This document shows positions 23,697-35,105 of a stretch of 64,000 nucleotides of DNA, piece by piece. The position numbers were made by a program, and so were the translations under genes. Origin of the DNA: Sweltsa coloradensis. Its lineage: Eukaryota > Arthropoda > Insecta > Plecoptera > Chloroperlidae. The stretch is taken from positions 213,497 to 277,496 of the forward strand of contig JAMZAV010001050.1 in assembly GCA_024449915.1 (NCBI GenBank), given 5' to 3'. Under the pieces are notes generated by a model. The model was not told where the DNA came from. It searched no databases and was given only the letters and a program-made list of their open reading frames with translations. How positions within the stretch are numbered: position 1 is the first letter of the stretch; each line of letters starts with the position of its first letter.

Positions 23697-25402
23697 TTCG
23701 AGTTTCGTTTTAACATCACAGATGTATGAAACATGTCATGAACATAATATAGGCAACTAGGCCTAAAAATTATTACAGAACTATTCCTAATACATACATA
23801 CACAAATAATAAATACATACACAACACACATAATACATAATTTCATAGCTATACATGGAGTCTGAAATCAATTTAAAATTTAAAATACAAGCTTGGCTTA
23901 CTGGTTAAAATATACATGTTTGAACTTGTGTTCCTGTACATAATCATCAACTTGATAATATGCTTTCCCAATTAGGTAATTTTTAAGTGAGCTTTTAAAT
24001 TTATCTATGTCTGCAATTTCTTTTATGTTGCTTAGATAAATTTAAAAGCTCACTTCACACAGTATTATCTTCTTTTGTATTCGTAGAGTTACGTTATTGT
24101 ACCCACCTTCTGGCAACCGCCCACTGTTCCAGTGCCCTCTCCATCTCAGTAGGAACTAACATCTAGAGACCAGAGCCCTTACAAATTGCAACAACAACAA
24201 AACTCAAGGAAATTATATTTCTTGGGATGAGCATGAATTATCAATTTTCTATGTGTAGAGAAATATTCAAAATGGTAACGTTATTTTAAATTACAAAAGT
24301 ATATGTTTGTCAGGGCACCTAACAAATACCTATTAATTTAAATGATTTTTATATTTAATTAGCCACCTTTTGCCATCTGTAACAGTATAGAAGGGTTGCT
24401 ACTGAACCAAGATCTTGCAATTATTTGAGTGGTATTTTTTCTTCACGGTTATAATAATTTAGTGTGGATAGTTACACACTTGATATAGACTTGGTCGCTG
24501 CTTTTAACTCTTTCACCTTTGGTATCTAATACAATGTTTTATAATTTTTTTTTTAAACTTGAGAATGTAAAATGGTTGCCATTTTTTTGGTTTTTGTTTT
24601 CTTAGTAGTGACTAGTGCACTTGAAATTGAAAGTTGGAGCATAACTTTGGAATTTTGACCCTGATAAAAAATGTCATGAGGTAATATTGTAGAGGAATAA
24701 AATTTCCAAGACAAAGAAATTTATTTCACAATCAATAGTTCAAAATTTTGACTTTATGATTCAAATTTACCCAACCCATTTGAATAATTTACATTCCCTA
24801 CCACAAAAGTAGCCAAAAATCAAGATGATTTTTCCTACAGTTTTTTTTTTTATAAAATAGGTTTTGTCTTTTGTGGTGTATTTTTTAATTCTCAAAGTTT
24901 TTCCAAAATACTCAAATTTAAAATATATATATATATTGGATAGAGATTCAAAATAGATACGTTACTTCAAATAAATCTCTAATTTCAAAATTTCTAGGCC
25001 TAAAATTTAAAAAAAGTAGTAGGCTTACTTTACGAGTTACCACTTCAGTAACTGCCCGACTTATACGTCCATATCACACAGCGTGGACCTATTAGATTCG
25101 TTCCAATTATTAACAAACTTGACATTTTATTTACGATAACACTGGATATGAATTTAGACCTTTTTTAATTGTATATTATAAATTCATGGTTAAATGTTAT
25201 TTCTTGTGTCTATTATTTTGTAATTTCTTATTCAACTAGTTTTCACTCGACATTCTGTTCTCGTGAGCTGGTGGGATACCCATAGACACTAACTAACCTG
25301 AGCAACTCGGTCGCCGTAGCCCCTAGTTTTCTTGGTGATGTACTCGCATAGCAGCTCAGTCTCGTCGAAGTATAGAGCAGGTCCCGTCTGACAACTCTGC
25401 AT
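16390..25402 (-). CDS. ANL-superfamily acyl-CoA ligase (luciferase / 4-coumarate-CoA ligase-like), paralogue A
   Basis: Coding exons in transcript order: 25402-25298, 23538-23325, 22329-21978, 20715-20553, 18800-18528, 17895-17668, 17359-17194, 16505-16390; 1617 nt, 538 aa, all phases compatible. The family activates a carboxylate as an acyl-AMP and usually transfers it to CoA; the natural substrate cannot be told from sequence. Motifs: [11 protein letters not shown] (residues about 199-209), SHAYG (about 241-245, the firefly-luciferase His245 position), SYGMTE (about 336-341), [12 protein letters not shown] with the ribose-binding Asp at about 419, [10 protein letters not shown] hinge, and PKTGNGK with the adenylation Lys at about 526. 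Length and motif spacing match firefly luciferase closely. It ends KDMYNM, so no PTS1. The start ATG at 25402 is inferred by comparison with paralogue B; the exon stays open five prime to 25434. No defect is seen. Confidence 0.92.
16510..17190. other. Last intron of ligase A, no element recognised
   Basis: AT-rich sequence between the last two ligase A exons; no repeat family or conserved coding block was seen. Confidence 0.5.
17194..17359 (-). CDS. Ligase A coding exon 7 (C-terminal domain)
   Basis: Acceptor TGTCTTCAG, donor GCAG/GTGCGC, 166 nt. It encodes [20 protein letters not shown] and [13 protein letters not shown], the start of the mobile C-terminal domain. Paralogue B exon 8 is also 166 nt with the same phase. 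Confidence 0.92.
17668..17895 (-). CDS. Ligase A coding exon 6 (ribose-binding Asp and hinge)
   Basis: 228 nt, 76 codons, with acceptor GTATCAG and donor CAG/GTGAGA. It encodes [37 protein letters not shown] and [13 protein letters not shown]. Length equals paralogue B exon 7 exactly. The hinge between the large and small domains falls at DRLKE. Confidence 0.93.
18528..18800 (-). CDS. Ligase A coding exon 5 (YGMTE motif), undivided
   Basis: Acceptor TGTTACAG, donor GTG/GTAGGG; 273 nt, 91 codons. It encodes [30 protein letters not shown] and SYGMTETTF. Paralogue B encodes the same span as 135 + 138 nt with an intron between; the sum is exactly 273. Confidence 0.93.
19041..19941. repeat. MITE with ACCGTATTTACTCGA ends and nested palindrome
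   Basis: Ends ACCGTATTTACTCGA and its inverted counterpart, flanked by AATTT (19036-19040 and 19942-19946). The inside holds a second inverted repeat: gaattcggaaaatgtg from 19268 against its complement ending at 19440, arms about 63 nt with a GC-rich spacer. A second, short element with the same ends lies at 57838-58024. It is in ligase A intron 4. Confidence 0.7.
20553..20715 (-). CDS. Ligase A coding exon 4 (HAYG motif)
   Basis: Acceptor TTTCCAG, donor AAG/GTAAAA; 54 codons with [13 protein letters not shown] and [11 protein letters not shown]. The His of HAYG occupies the luciferase His245 position. This exon is the intact reference that exposes the extra base in paralogue B exon 4. Confidence 0.92.
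20753..20955 (-). repeat. Dispersed repeat, pair with 7630-7875
   Basis: Starts ggagccgtcctaacaacgag only 38 bp upstream (transcript sense) of ligase A exon 4 and ends near cccactgaaaatcagttat. It is an inverted match to 7630-7875. It lies in an intron. Confidence 0.5.
21766..21837 (+). tRNA. tRNA-like sequence, probably pseudogene or SINE head
   Basis: Cloverleaf parts are recognisable: D arm GCTC/GAGC with agttggtaa loop, T arm CCGGG-TTTGATC-CCCGG, and an acceptor stem GTCTTCA/TGGAAGC with one mismatch. The anticodon stem has a mismatch and position 33 is C rather than T, so a working tRNA is doubtful. It lies in ligase A intron 3. Confidence 0.45.
21978..22329 (-). CDS. Ligase A coding exon 3 (P-loop motif)
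   Basis: Acceptor ATGTTGCAG, donor GG/GTAAGA. It encodes [17 protein letters not shown] and, near the end, [19 protein letters not shown], the AMP-binding signature. A second AG at the frame-compatible TGTCGCAG would drop 11 conserved codons, so the upstream acceptor is preferred. Confidence 0.92.
22850..23350 (-). repeat. 45-bp minisatellite made of 11 copies of an exon-intron junction
   Basis: The word ctagcatacgtacg recurs at 22861, 22906, 22951, 22997, 23042, 23087, 23132, 23177, 23222, 23267 and 23312: 45-bp steps except one of 46. On the - strand each unit holds the last 22 nt of ligase A exon 2 (from CTCAACCC), the donor GTACGT and 17 more intron bases. Units differ by point changes (gggcagg/gggctgg/taggc), so the array is not a simple assembly stutter. 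It lies directly downstream of the exon 2 donor. Confidence 0.95.
23325..23538 (-). CDS. Ligase A coding exon 2, ending at the first of 11 tandem donors
   Basis: Acceptor TGATTGCAG, then [14 protein letters not shown] and [11 protein letters not shown] to [20 protein letters not shown]. The donor at 23324 reads C/GTACGT; the single leftover base C joins GG of the next exon to give Arg-Glu, the same RE pair as in paralogue B and firefly luciferase. Ten more copies of this junction follow downstream in the 45-bp array. Confidence 0.9.
23655..24035 (-). mobile_element. Non-LTR retrotransposon 3' end in ligase A intron
   Basis: On the - strand it encodes [20 protein letters not shown] and [10 protein letters not shown], the typical 'FKxxLKxYL ... 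fYsvxEfl' tail of reverse-transcriptase ORFs. It ends in an (ATTT)n run (plus-strand 23659-23693), the expected 3' tail. A hairpin (gcttttaaatttatcta at 23987 and complement near 24050) overlaps its left side. Confidence 0.6.
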
Positions 25403-25434
25403 GCTTGTCACTGATTGGTCGAGGGGGAATATTG
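25298..25434 (-). CDS. Ligase A coding exon 1
   Basis: Acceptor TTTCCAG, donor CAG/GTTAGT. The likely start ATG is at 25402-25400 ([12 protein letters not shown]), giving 35 codons ending RGYGDRVAQ, matching HGNKLAQ at the same junction in paralogue B. In-frame codons continue upstream to 25434 (IFPLDQSVTS), so a coding upstream exon is possible. Confidence 0.8.
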
Positions 25435-25714
25435 CTGGAAACATATGCCACATTAGGAAAAACCACTTGATCTATATTATAAGATTATAGTATTTGTACC
25501 TTTCCCTGAAAAGTCCAAGAGATGTACCTCTTTCTTACTTAAAATGTATTAAAAATAAAACTAGTGCTTTCTCTCAAAAAGTAAAGTTCACTTTCACCCA
25601 ATCTAAAAACCTTTGTTTGACCTGTCAATTATTTGATCGTATTTATTGTAAAGATAAATCCCAATGCTACTTGGGCTCCACTGACGTTTCTTTACTTCCA
25701 TTTCATTGTTGAAT

Positions 25715-25880
25715 TACTTCTACCTTAATATTAAATACAATTATTCACAAATTTAAAATTCCATCCTGACCGGGGTTCGAACCCGGGTCGGGATGTGTTT
25801 TTATTTCTGAATTGTATTCGATTTACTATTCCACCTACAGGAGAGTACTACCCGACTAACCAAACCAATAAATACTTGTA
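25715..25880 (-). repeat. Short repeat with B-box-like palindrome
   Basis: Contains ggggttcgaacccgggtc, and its flanks match the repeat at 51505-51690 (ctgaattgtatt, gttagtcggg, caggtgga-like blocks) in the opposite orientation. Probably tRNA-derived. Confidence 0.4.
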
Positions 25881-25899
25881 TGTACTACTAGGCTAGTCG

Positions 25900-27300
25900 A
25901 CCGCGCACAAAAAAATACGCTTTGTATGTATGATGTTCTTTAGGATAAGCAGACCATAAGATAGGCAAGTCTTCTGCTGCACTAGAAGGAAGGAGTGATT
26001 TCCATCCACACACATTGCAAAAGTTTTGTTTCTTGTTTACACATATTACAGGGTCAACTTTTGAAATATGATGGGAAATAACTTTAATTTGCAGTTTAAT
26101 TAGTAATTAAATTTACATTTACTTATTGTGTAAGTTGTTTATAGTGTTTATTGTTATTGTTTATTGTATACAATACATAGATTTTTTAACCTTAGCACAA
26201 TAAAATAGTATTAACATAAAAAAAGTTGTGGAAAAGTGATTGAATTACATTAAACTACTTTTAAAAGGGAGGGATAATCGCGAAATTAAAACCACGCGAA
26301 ATTATATTTTTTCGTAATATCTCGAGAACGATGCAAAATATCTAAAAACTGATTGCAGACAGCTCTATGGTTTTGTTAGAACAATATAATGCGAGAAGCA
26401 ATATTCATATATTGTAATCGGTGCGGTTTGTATAAGATATGCATTTAATTAATTAAATATGTCACATAAAAAACTTAATTACCATCACATTACAATTTTT
26501 TCTCACAAAAAAACTGTAATTTCGCGACTGTACCTCCCTCAATTTGGTCACAAAATATGTGGCTGTCAATAGCAGCCTTTCATTCCATTCCAATCAGCAA
26601 TTTGAACTAGAACTAGATAAAAAGATGTTAACCTCACTCCAGACAACAGCAGTTTTCAAAACCAGGCTTGAAACTGTATTTACCTTTGCTCTTTAGTGAT
26701 ATTCTATAGTTATTATTTGTCCTGTCACTAGTGGGTAGGCCTCAAACCTTCTTATTGTCTCCGATATCCACGTAGCAAGATATTAGGTTTAATTTGTATA
26801 TTCAATGCATATTACAACTTTTGATTTACTATATACATTGAATGTTGGACAAGATAATAGATGAAGGTTGTAAATGTTACTAAATGAGCTAAGTGCTGGC
26901 AAATAAATTGCATAGCCCTACGTAGTATTTATAATCTATTATATTCTAATCATTATTACATTCCAGTTAATAATTAATTTAATTGGTTAAACTGTCTGAA
27001 TGACAAGAATGTTAATGTTTACCTCGTCCATTTGTATGAAGATTTTATAAGTTTACGACCTTGAAATGTTTATACCGGTAATTAGGAAAGTGGCGGTTCC
27101 AGAAAAAATCAATGAGGGTCAGAGCAGGGCAGGGCTCGTGTAAGGTGGACACCAGACATTTAAACTTGACTGGGTGACAAATTGATAAATACAATTAATT
27201 TTGTTATTTACATTGATCATCTCTACATTGATCAAGAGCTAGCACATATGCCGGTGCCATAGCCAAGAGCTTGCAACTTGTAGTCTTTTCCTTTCGTTTT
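25900..27300. other. 5' intron of ligase A, nothing recognised
   Basis: AT-rich sequence between ligase A coding exon 1 and its putative 5' exon. No conserved coding block was seen. Confidence 0.4.
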
Positions 27301-27316
27301 CTGATCCCAGTCACAA

Positions 27317-27570
27317 TTAGTAGGGCAGCCTCTCTCGTTGCCACGGGTCTTGGTTCAAATCCAGGGTAAGACATGGTTCTTTTGTCGCCCAAGCACCAGA
27401 GTCTAGGAGGGAAGCCCCCTCACTGGCTGTGCTGTTATGTGACTTTCCACCCTTCCTATCTCTAACCCTTTCTCTAAGTATGAATGAAGAGGCACCCTGG
27501 CCGAGCAACAACAGAAGGGGCAGCTTTTCTCTTGTTGCCAAGGGTCCTGGTTCGAATCCAGGGTGAGTCA
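27317..27570 (+). repeat. tRNA-like SINE, two adjacent copies
   Basis: Two copies of gttgccacgggtcttggttc / gttgccaagggtcctggttc, each followed by a B box (ggttcaaatccaggg; ggttcgaatccaggg), about 200 bp apart. A further copy is at 7190-7256. Confidence 0.5.
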
Positions 27571-28708
27571 TAAATAAAAATAAAATAATAAAAACAACTT
27601 AAAAAACATATGCGAGTCGTGAACAGTGCAGAAACACCCACGTCTCTAATGTTATGCTCGTCTGCAGGGTCGGCTTGGACGGCTTTAAATGTAATGTCCT
27701 ATACTGAAAACAGAGGCGGATATAGGACAGAATCATGGGGGGGGGGCGATTTGCGCGTGCATGTACATCCGTGGGAAGGGGACGAAGCACGGGGGACATG
27801 AGGGACAGAGCCCCCCATTCTTAGCGCCGCAGGCGAAAAATTCTGAAAACTGTTTTTAGTGCATTTGGTGCGTTTTAGAAAAAAGTTGTCTGAATGCAAT
27901 ACCGAAACAATGTAGTTTGTGTGCGTCAATTTGTTTTGTCGTCATGTCGAGCTTACTATAAACAATGCATTTAACATTAAATTGTGTATATTATAGTCCG
28001 TGATTCTAATGAATAATGTAGATTTTTGTGAAAAAGATTAACAAGACATATTAAACGTCAACATCAAACGTCAAATTCGCACAATCACACAAAATTGGGC
28101 GCTTTCGCGCTTAAGTTCGGTAACGACTCCACTTTCAATAAAAACTATCAATAAAATAACTGAAATATCACGTCTCTTTAATGACGAATAAATAATGATT
28201 ATACAAAATTTTAATTTTTCTTTCATGGTCATGGGGTTGGGGGGGGGGGGCGGTTGCCCCTCCCGCCCTCTGACTGAAAATCAGTTCTGTGGGGTGTGGG
28301 TAGACTCTAAACACGAATTTATTTTATTTACATATTGCTGCATGTTTAGTGGGGAAGGGATAAGCTCAAATGTTCATTCTCCCAACTTTTGATAGAAATG
28401 TAGCCCTATCGTGTAAGTTCCCCTAGAGCGAGGCGATTCTTTTGTTTTTTGTAACGTATGATGTAGTTAGTAGTTGTAGTAGTTTTAGGTTGTTTATAGT
28501 ACTGGGATAGATAATACAGCTCCGTATAGGTTCTCCATGCAGTGGTGCGGGCGTATGGGAGGAACCAGTCATTCATCTCACGACAACGAGTTACGTAACA
28601 ATGCAATCCCAAGGCCGATCTACTTAAATACACTCGAGCACTGTCAAAATATTACGCAGGCTCGGTGAAACGTGTGCATGTAGACACCCATGTGGTATAA
28701 CTAATAAT

Positions 28709-28730
28709 CCCCCCCCCCCCCCCCCCCCCA
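28709..28730. repeat. Poly-C run
   Basis: Uninterrupted run of about 22 C. Similar G or C runs occur at 27739-27747, 28241-28250, 30621-30633, 58679-58708 and 63820-63829. Length is unreliable in sequencing. Confidence 0.8.
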
Positions 28731-28914
28731 GTATAAGAACTCTGTATTAAACTACGTTCTCCGGAGATTTTAAGAAAAACTTACACCTTACGACTTGGGA
28801 CGAGTTGAGCGCGTACTGGTTACTATTGAAATACATAATCGGCAACACAAACAACAACAAAACTCATTACGATCAACTGTATCACATGATAGACAATAAG
28901 GAAACAACATGATG

Positions 28915-29055
28915 ATGATTTATGTTGTTTAACGTCTCTATTAATGCACTAAGGCTATTCGAGACGTTGATGGGCGGTTACAAGCACCCATGCCTTATGC
29001 GTGATTCGAGTTAGAGCCATACGCTCCAGGCCGTAGTTATTTATAATAGGATCTT
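28915..29055. repeat. SINE-like repeat, copy 1
   Basis: Shares taatgcactaaggctattcg and the flanking acgtctc block with 31065-31258. The tRNA-like B box is degenerate here (gtgattcgagttag). Confidence 0.45.
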
Positions 29056-30774
29056 TGCAGACAAGGTCTCATAATAATTTCACCTGTTGTATCGTTGAGA
29101 TGCGCTCGAATTAAAACAGCCCGCGCAATCTTGCTAAGTGCACGCGTGAAGTAGGCCTATTAGTTCTGGAATGTATGATGCATGCACTGACTGGTTACGG
29201 TCTTCATAGTCACGTTCTATGATTGAATACTAGCATCGCATGTAAACAATACATGTACCCGATGGGTATGAAATGCATGGCAATATCCCCGCTTTTAATT
29301 TTTAATTTTGAAATTCTAAATATTGTGGGCCTGCTTGAAATTTAACATTCTAGTACTGAGACGATTAGATGAGCTCAAGCCAACTTTTTTATTATGTTTT
29401 TTTCTTCAATAAAAATTATTTGATCGACAAATCTATAACAGTGAACTTCACATACATTCTGATTCTGGACCAATTTTGTACCTCTAGTTTTCTTCCAAAT
29501 TGTTTTGCAACTTTAGTATATTGATTAGGAAGACATGCGCATGATTTTTAGCAGACAATACAATTTATGTATCTTATAGCTACATAAGCGTAGCAAAGTA
29601 ACAACAATCTCAAATTTCAAGTCATTAGGCCCTAGGGTGAAAGATTACTGATTAGTGGTCCAAATTGAAATGTAAACAAAGATTCTAAATAAAAACATTG
29701 CAATAATTAACTACAAAATATTGTTCAAAGAGAAGTCAATAGAGAGAAACACATCAATAACATTTGTCAATAAGTGGTCGAGGTGAAGGTGACAACGCGC
29801 ACAAGTTCGGCACACGTGGAAAATCTTTCTGTGTTTTGACATAATATGCGGCCGGTTGATGTGTTAACATTTTGGATGTTTCCCGGAAATGTGATCATAT
29901 TCGGAGTAATCCAGAATACGAGGGGTACGGGGCGAAAAAAAGCACAGAGACATGCAAAGTTTTATATTTGTTTTCAGTTGACAGAATTTCTGTCCTTACA
30001 ATTTATTTAGGGTGTTTTTCAAGCATATCACAACATGGATTTGCTAAAATATTATACCCCCCAACGTCTGCTTTTATCGATTCGAATAAGGTAAAATGGA
30101 ATAGTATAATCATTGAATATGTTCCATACTCAGTGGTATAATATTCCAATGCCCGAGCTCAACTTTTCTCCACGAATTAGCTACATGAGAACATCGTGAG
30201 AAGAACATGAGAACTACATGAGAACATGCAGTAGTTAATTTCAGGGCGGACTCGTCCGCCCACTCTTTTTGTGTAAAAAGGTTTTCTGATTTTTGCAATA
30301 CACAACGATAGTATTTCGGTATTGCATTTAGTCCCGTATTTTTTGAAAAGCTCAAAAATCACTCTAAAAATCCTCATTTAAAAATTTTCGCCGGCGGCGC
30401 AGTGGTTGAGGGGCTCGCCCCCCAAACCCCCTGCTGTTTTTGCCTGAAATCGCTTGTCCAGCAAACTTCACTTGGAAATATGGTACCCTATCCACGACCT
30501 CGCCCTCCCCCCTCCCCGAGGAAGAAGATCGTCAAGCGTCCACCCACTTATTATTTTAGAAATTAACCACTGAGAACATGGAGTGTCAGTTAACACTGTT
30601 GTTGATACAACTATCCCACAGGGGGGGGGGGGGGCAACCCAGTAACACTCCCTCTAGTCCATACTCCCACTGGACTTCCTCCTAGGCCCTAGGGTTAGTT
30701 AATAACGGTCCGGGTTGCCCACAACCACCCCCAACCTGTGGTCTACAAGGTAATATAATAATGTTGTCCCTTAC

Positions 30775-30870
30775 CTCTGGTAATGCTCGCCGAGTATATC
30801 CACACGGCACTGTCTATGTGTGTACACTGACTGACTGACTGACTGACTGACTCAACGCTGGCTGGCCTGG
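30775..30870 (-). promoter_or_regulatory. Possible 5' noncoding exon of ligase A
   Basis: On the - strand the sequence ends in CCAGAG/GTAAGG, a strong donor with phase compatible with the acceptor at 25434. No in-frame ATG is seen (a TGA precedes in the (GACT)n stretch at 30827-30851), so it would be UTR. The 5' limit is a guess; weak support. Confidence 0.25.
30827..30851. repeat. (GACT)n microsatellite
   Basis: About six gact units next to the putative 5' exon of ligase A. Confidence 0.8.
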
Positions 30871-31064
30871 CTGCAGGGTCCGACCTGGCTACGATACCAC
30901 CTCACCCCTCGCACTCTTATCGCCTAGAGACTAGAGATGCACACGGGTCATCGACTAAAACAGGGGACAGGAAACAAAGCTAGCTGGCAGTAACATTTTT
31001 AAAATGTTGAGATGCTTTAGTTTAATCAATTAGTTTACAAAACAGGATACCACATAGTTTCATG

Positions 31065-31258
31065 ACGACGACGATGGTGATTTTTATTGATTAACGTCTC
31101 ATAGTAATGCACTAAGGCTATTCGAGTCGGTGAGTGGTGATATGACGATAAAGGACGATTACAAAAAAACATGCCCTAAGTGGGATTCGAACCCACGTCC
31201 TCGTAGGGCCTTACCCTTCCTTCGGACCTGCACCCTAATCGTATGAGCCACCACGGAC
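31065..31258 (-). repeat. SINE-like repeat with tRNA-like head, copy 2
   Basis: The - strand has T arm GTGGGTTCGAATCCCAC and an A-box-like GTGGCTCATACG. The body contains taatgcactaaggctattcg as in copy 1. Long spacing between the boxes argues against a tRNA gene. Confidence 0.55.
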
Positions 31259-31351
31259 AAAATATACGTTCATGTAACTTATTTGTATTTGTTTTTATTC
31301 ACAGATGTTTGTTTACAAATTGTACCTTCGAATAACTAATGCATTCCAGTG

Positions 31352-31432
31352 TTGGCTCGAGCGTTGAGCGCGAGATTATGATTCGGGAGGTCCCGGGTTC
31401 GAATCCCCCCGAGACCGGCAATCCTGACTCAG
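31352..31432 (+). repeat. tRNA-like sequence (SINE head)
   Basis: A-box-like ttggctcgagcg and T arm CCCGGGTTCGAATCCCCC are visible. The acceptor stem does not close and no clear anticodon arm is present. Confidence 0.4.
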
Positions 31433-31449
31433 TGTTTTCCTCAGTCGTT

Positions 31450-34400
31450 GTGCGAATGCAAGGGATTGAGTCCTAGGACATAGGGGCATGCATTGCACCC
31501 TGGGCAAGTTAAACAAGACAAGAGTATCGGAGCTATCTATAGACATAATCTCTGTTTGACGTGTGACGCGTACAGAGGCCGTGCGCAGTGGCGCGTGCCT
31601 TGTGTTTGATACCAGTGCTGAAGAAGTGAGCGACGAATCTTCTAGTTAGGAAAGGTACACATTTATATTTCTTTCTTTCTTACCGATCATTGTAAGAAAC
31701 TAGTTGTGTCTGTCGGTTTCTCGTGGCACGTAGCGATACGTGTACACTTACTAATGAATGTCCCCACCGAATAGCAGGTCCGTTTATATCTGAGTGGTGG
31801 GTAGACTCTAAATACGAATACTATAGATTTATTTGCGTAATGTATACTCTTCCCATGTAGCATTCCCATTTAACAATGATCATAACATCAATATAATATA
31901 ATATCATCACGTTCATTGCTGACAAATGTTGCATTAATCGTACTTTTGATTAGTTTGTGTTCACAAGTAGGTCACTTGCCACGACGGAAAGGAGGCATCG
32001 TCCATTGACAGGTTAACAGGATACATTTTTATAATTATATTGGGAATGTATGTGATAAATGATGAATGGTGGTTGTTTGGATTAATATCATAGATTGATT
32101 GACTACAACGAATTAGTTAAATGAGCCCTAATATCATTGAGTACAGACAGAACATGCAGATGCTAATATGTTGCTGGTAACAAAGGTGCATTCGTCATCG
32201 TAATAGGAAGTTACTTATTAATAGCCACTTTAAACCGGGCCTAAACGCCTCATCAGATAATCTTTTTGAAGTAATTAATCCACGAAACAATTTTAATAAA
32301 TAAATTACCGACCTCCCGAATCAGAGTCGTGTGCGTTATGCTTGAGCTACATATCTTTACGTCTTTAAAGAAAATAATAATGTGTAAATGTTGAGCTAAA
32401 ACACATACAATCATGATAACGAAAATAATTTGCAGGCCTTGTAAGGAAGACATGAGAAAAGTAGGTTGAAAATTGCCGCCGAATAAATTGTTTCCCAACT
32501 TTTGTTGGAACTGCGTATGTATTTCGCGGTCTTCTCGCCCACGCCACGCCCCAATCAGCTGTTGGCCTGTTGCTGTCTTCAGGCAAGGCGGTTGTTTACT
32601 TTCGTAATCTGTGTTGTGTTTTACAATAACAATAATTTCTTACGTATTATTTGCATAACGTCGGGTAACGTATTTATCGGTAAGATTATCCAAGCACGTT
32701 TGTCTTTTGCAAAACGAAAAGAAGGCGAAGGCCTGGCCCAAAACCAGTTCCTAATAGCCTAGGGCCTAGGGAACCTCATAACCTCATCTTTGATGTCCAA
32801 AATTTGAGCGTGGTTGGCGGAACTTCTTCTGTAGCTGTTGCTGTCGTCTTCTGTAATCTATCTTTGCAGGTTTTGGCAGGTTTTTCTTTATTACTTTTTC
32901 CTTTCCTCCGCCTAAGCATTAGTTCGGCTGCGTGGGACGGGGGTTGGGGGGGGGGGGCACTGCATGGTGGTCACAGTCCGTCACACTAAAAGCCAAGGCT
33001 AACTTGTTCAAGTTTTAGTCAACAACAAAAGTGGATTGAGGTAGGTAGGAATAGGATGTTCAAACACCTTGTTAAAGCGGGGGCCAAACAATCAATAGGC
33101 CTATAGTTACCCAACTTTGTTGTCAAACGATGTTGCTTGGAGTTGGTGTGCATTTATTCTTTAGCCTTTATTCACCTTTTCACCTTTTTTTTCGCCTTTT
33201 TTCACCAGTGCAAATATAATCCTAGGCCTAGGCCTAGTACAAAGATAAACACAAAAATACATTACAGATAACATGATGCATATTGCTGGCTGCCCGTCAG
33301 ATGGATTACGTAAGGCCTACATATCACACGGTGGTGGTACAGGATTCACGCCATCCATTTAGCGCCTTGGTTGAAAACCCCTTCAACGATATCGATTTGG
33401 GATCTGCCCATAGGCCTATAACGTCACGATGAAGCGCGTTCTTCCAAGCCGGTTGCTAAGTGCAGAGTTTAGACGGCAGTGACTTTCCTCTGCCACTAAT
33501 GTAATGATGCATATGCATATGCATACCGGTAGGCCTACATATTTATTGGATAGCTATGATTGAAGAATCAAGCTTTCGGCATAGGAAAAAAAAATACCAA
33601 AAAATGATGCAAATTAGGCTAGGCCTAAGTAGCCTAAAATATTTGGTTTTTACATGCTTTCAAAATTGATTTTCCTTATTTATTTTTTTAATTTTTTAAG
33701 ATAGCAAATCGATGTTGTATCGAAAGTCAATTTTGCTTGGACATCGATGTTGAATTGAATAATCGATGTCAAGTCCCAACCCTACCTAACCTAAGTCACA
33801 TTATTATTAAACATAGTTAACCCGGTAGTAGTCGCACGTGGTCATTTAGCCCGGCTTTTTTTTCCAACAGTTGGCATCTGTAGGCCTACTCCATCTAGCC
33901 TACATTTCTAACAAACCTATCACCAGTGACTGACAGTAAAACGAGTCAGTGTCCGTGTTCAGAAGAACTTCAGCAAGAATAATAATCCCTGTGTTCAGAC
34001 GCCCGGTCAATTCGACTGCTGCACGACTACTAAGGTTAGGTAGCAAAAATATGAGTGTGCTCCACCATTATCCTCAATGGTGTGATTAAAATGATGCGGC
34101 TTATAAATCAGAGTACATATGTCCGAAAATAAATATGTTTGATGTTAATAAACCACCAGGACTTGTTAACCGGAGAATGATAATAAAACTGATAAACTGA
34201 ACAAAACACGGTTAAAAATTAATGCACAGCACTCACCCGCTGCGTAATATTTCGGTGACATCCATCACCTTCCTCGGACGCGAGGGTTTTATTATGTTTG
34301 ATGTTACTATAACAAGCTAAAACAAAATTTTGCCTGTCTCAACATTAATATCATCAATGAACTGTGGTACATAGGCCTACCCTATTTAGTAAATCAATAA

Positions 34401-34780
34401 TCACTTAAGTGTTTCAATGATCTCTTTTAGCCTATGTAGGTAATATGCATTTATATCAACCAATAAACATGATCATACTTATGCCTGATTCATTATTAAT
34501 CTAAGGATAGCATTGATAAATAAAACATCAATGTCAACATATTTGACAATAATAGGCCTACATACGTCAGTCTAAATGACCGCGCGCGACTACTAACGTA
34601 ACAAACAGGGGCGCGACTACTCTGGGGTTAATGGGCCATACGGTAGGCCACATGCTACTTGCATGTTGCTGCTATTGCATGTCTTTTCTGCTCCATATTG
34701 TTTAGTATTAATGTAGGCTATATAGGCCAAGGCGTACAAGGATGCTGCTGACCTGTTTGTGTTGTGAACTAAAACTAAAA
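31450..34780. other. Divergent intergenic region between the ligase paralogues
   Basis: No coding exon was recognised. It holds scattered TAGGCCTA words, a G-run at 32946-32956, short cgatgtt-type inverted words at 33707-33770 and the candidate promoter piece at 32530-32679. It probably includes the 5' ends of both ligase genes. Confidence 0.4.
32530..32679 (+). promoter_or_regulatory. Possible promoter / first noncoding exon of ligase B
   Basis: A CCAAT box in a locally GC-richer stretch (about 32548) is followed by a good donor, ATCG/GTAAGA, at 32680. Ligase B needs a noncoding exon upstream of its acceptor at 35105. No RNA evidence is available and other choices are possible. Confidence 0.2.
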
Positions 34781-34782
34781 CT

Positions 34783-35042
34783 CTAATGTTGAACTGTGTT
34801 CTCTATCACAGTTCACCTTAATGTTGAACTGTGTTCTCTATCACAGTTCACCTACTTGTAATGTTGAACTGTGTTCTCTATCACAGTTCACCTACTTGTA
34901 ATGTTGAACTGTGTTCTCTATCACAGTTCACTAATGTTGAACTGTGTTCTCTATCACAGTTCACCTACTTGGCACCCACAACATGCTAATGTTGAACTGT
35001 GTTCTCTATCACAGTTCACCTACTTGGCACCCACAACATAAT
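34783..35042. repeat. Hairpin-forming tandem array upstream of ligase B start exon
   Basis: Six copies of a unit containing tgaactgtg-ttctctat-cacagttca (9-bp stem, 8-nt loop), starting at about 34783, 34819, 34859, 34899, 34932 and 34986; the spacing varies (33-54 bp) with the length of the cctacttg/ggcacccacaac linker. The array ends 64 bp before the acceptor of the ATG exon. Confidence 0.9.
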
Positions 35043-35105
35043 TCCTAATTCAACTGAATAATGTTTCTGATATATTTTATGTTAATGTTCAATCAACTTG
35101 TTTTA

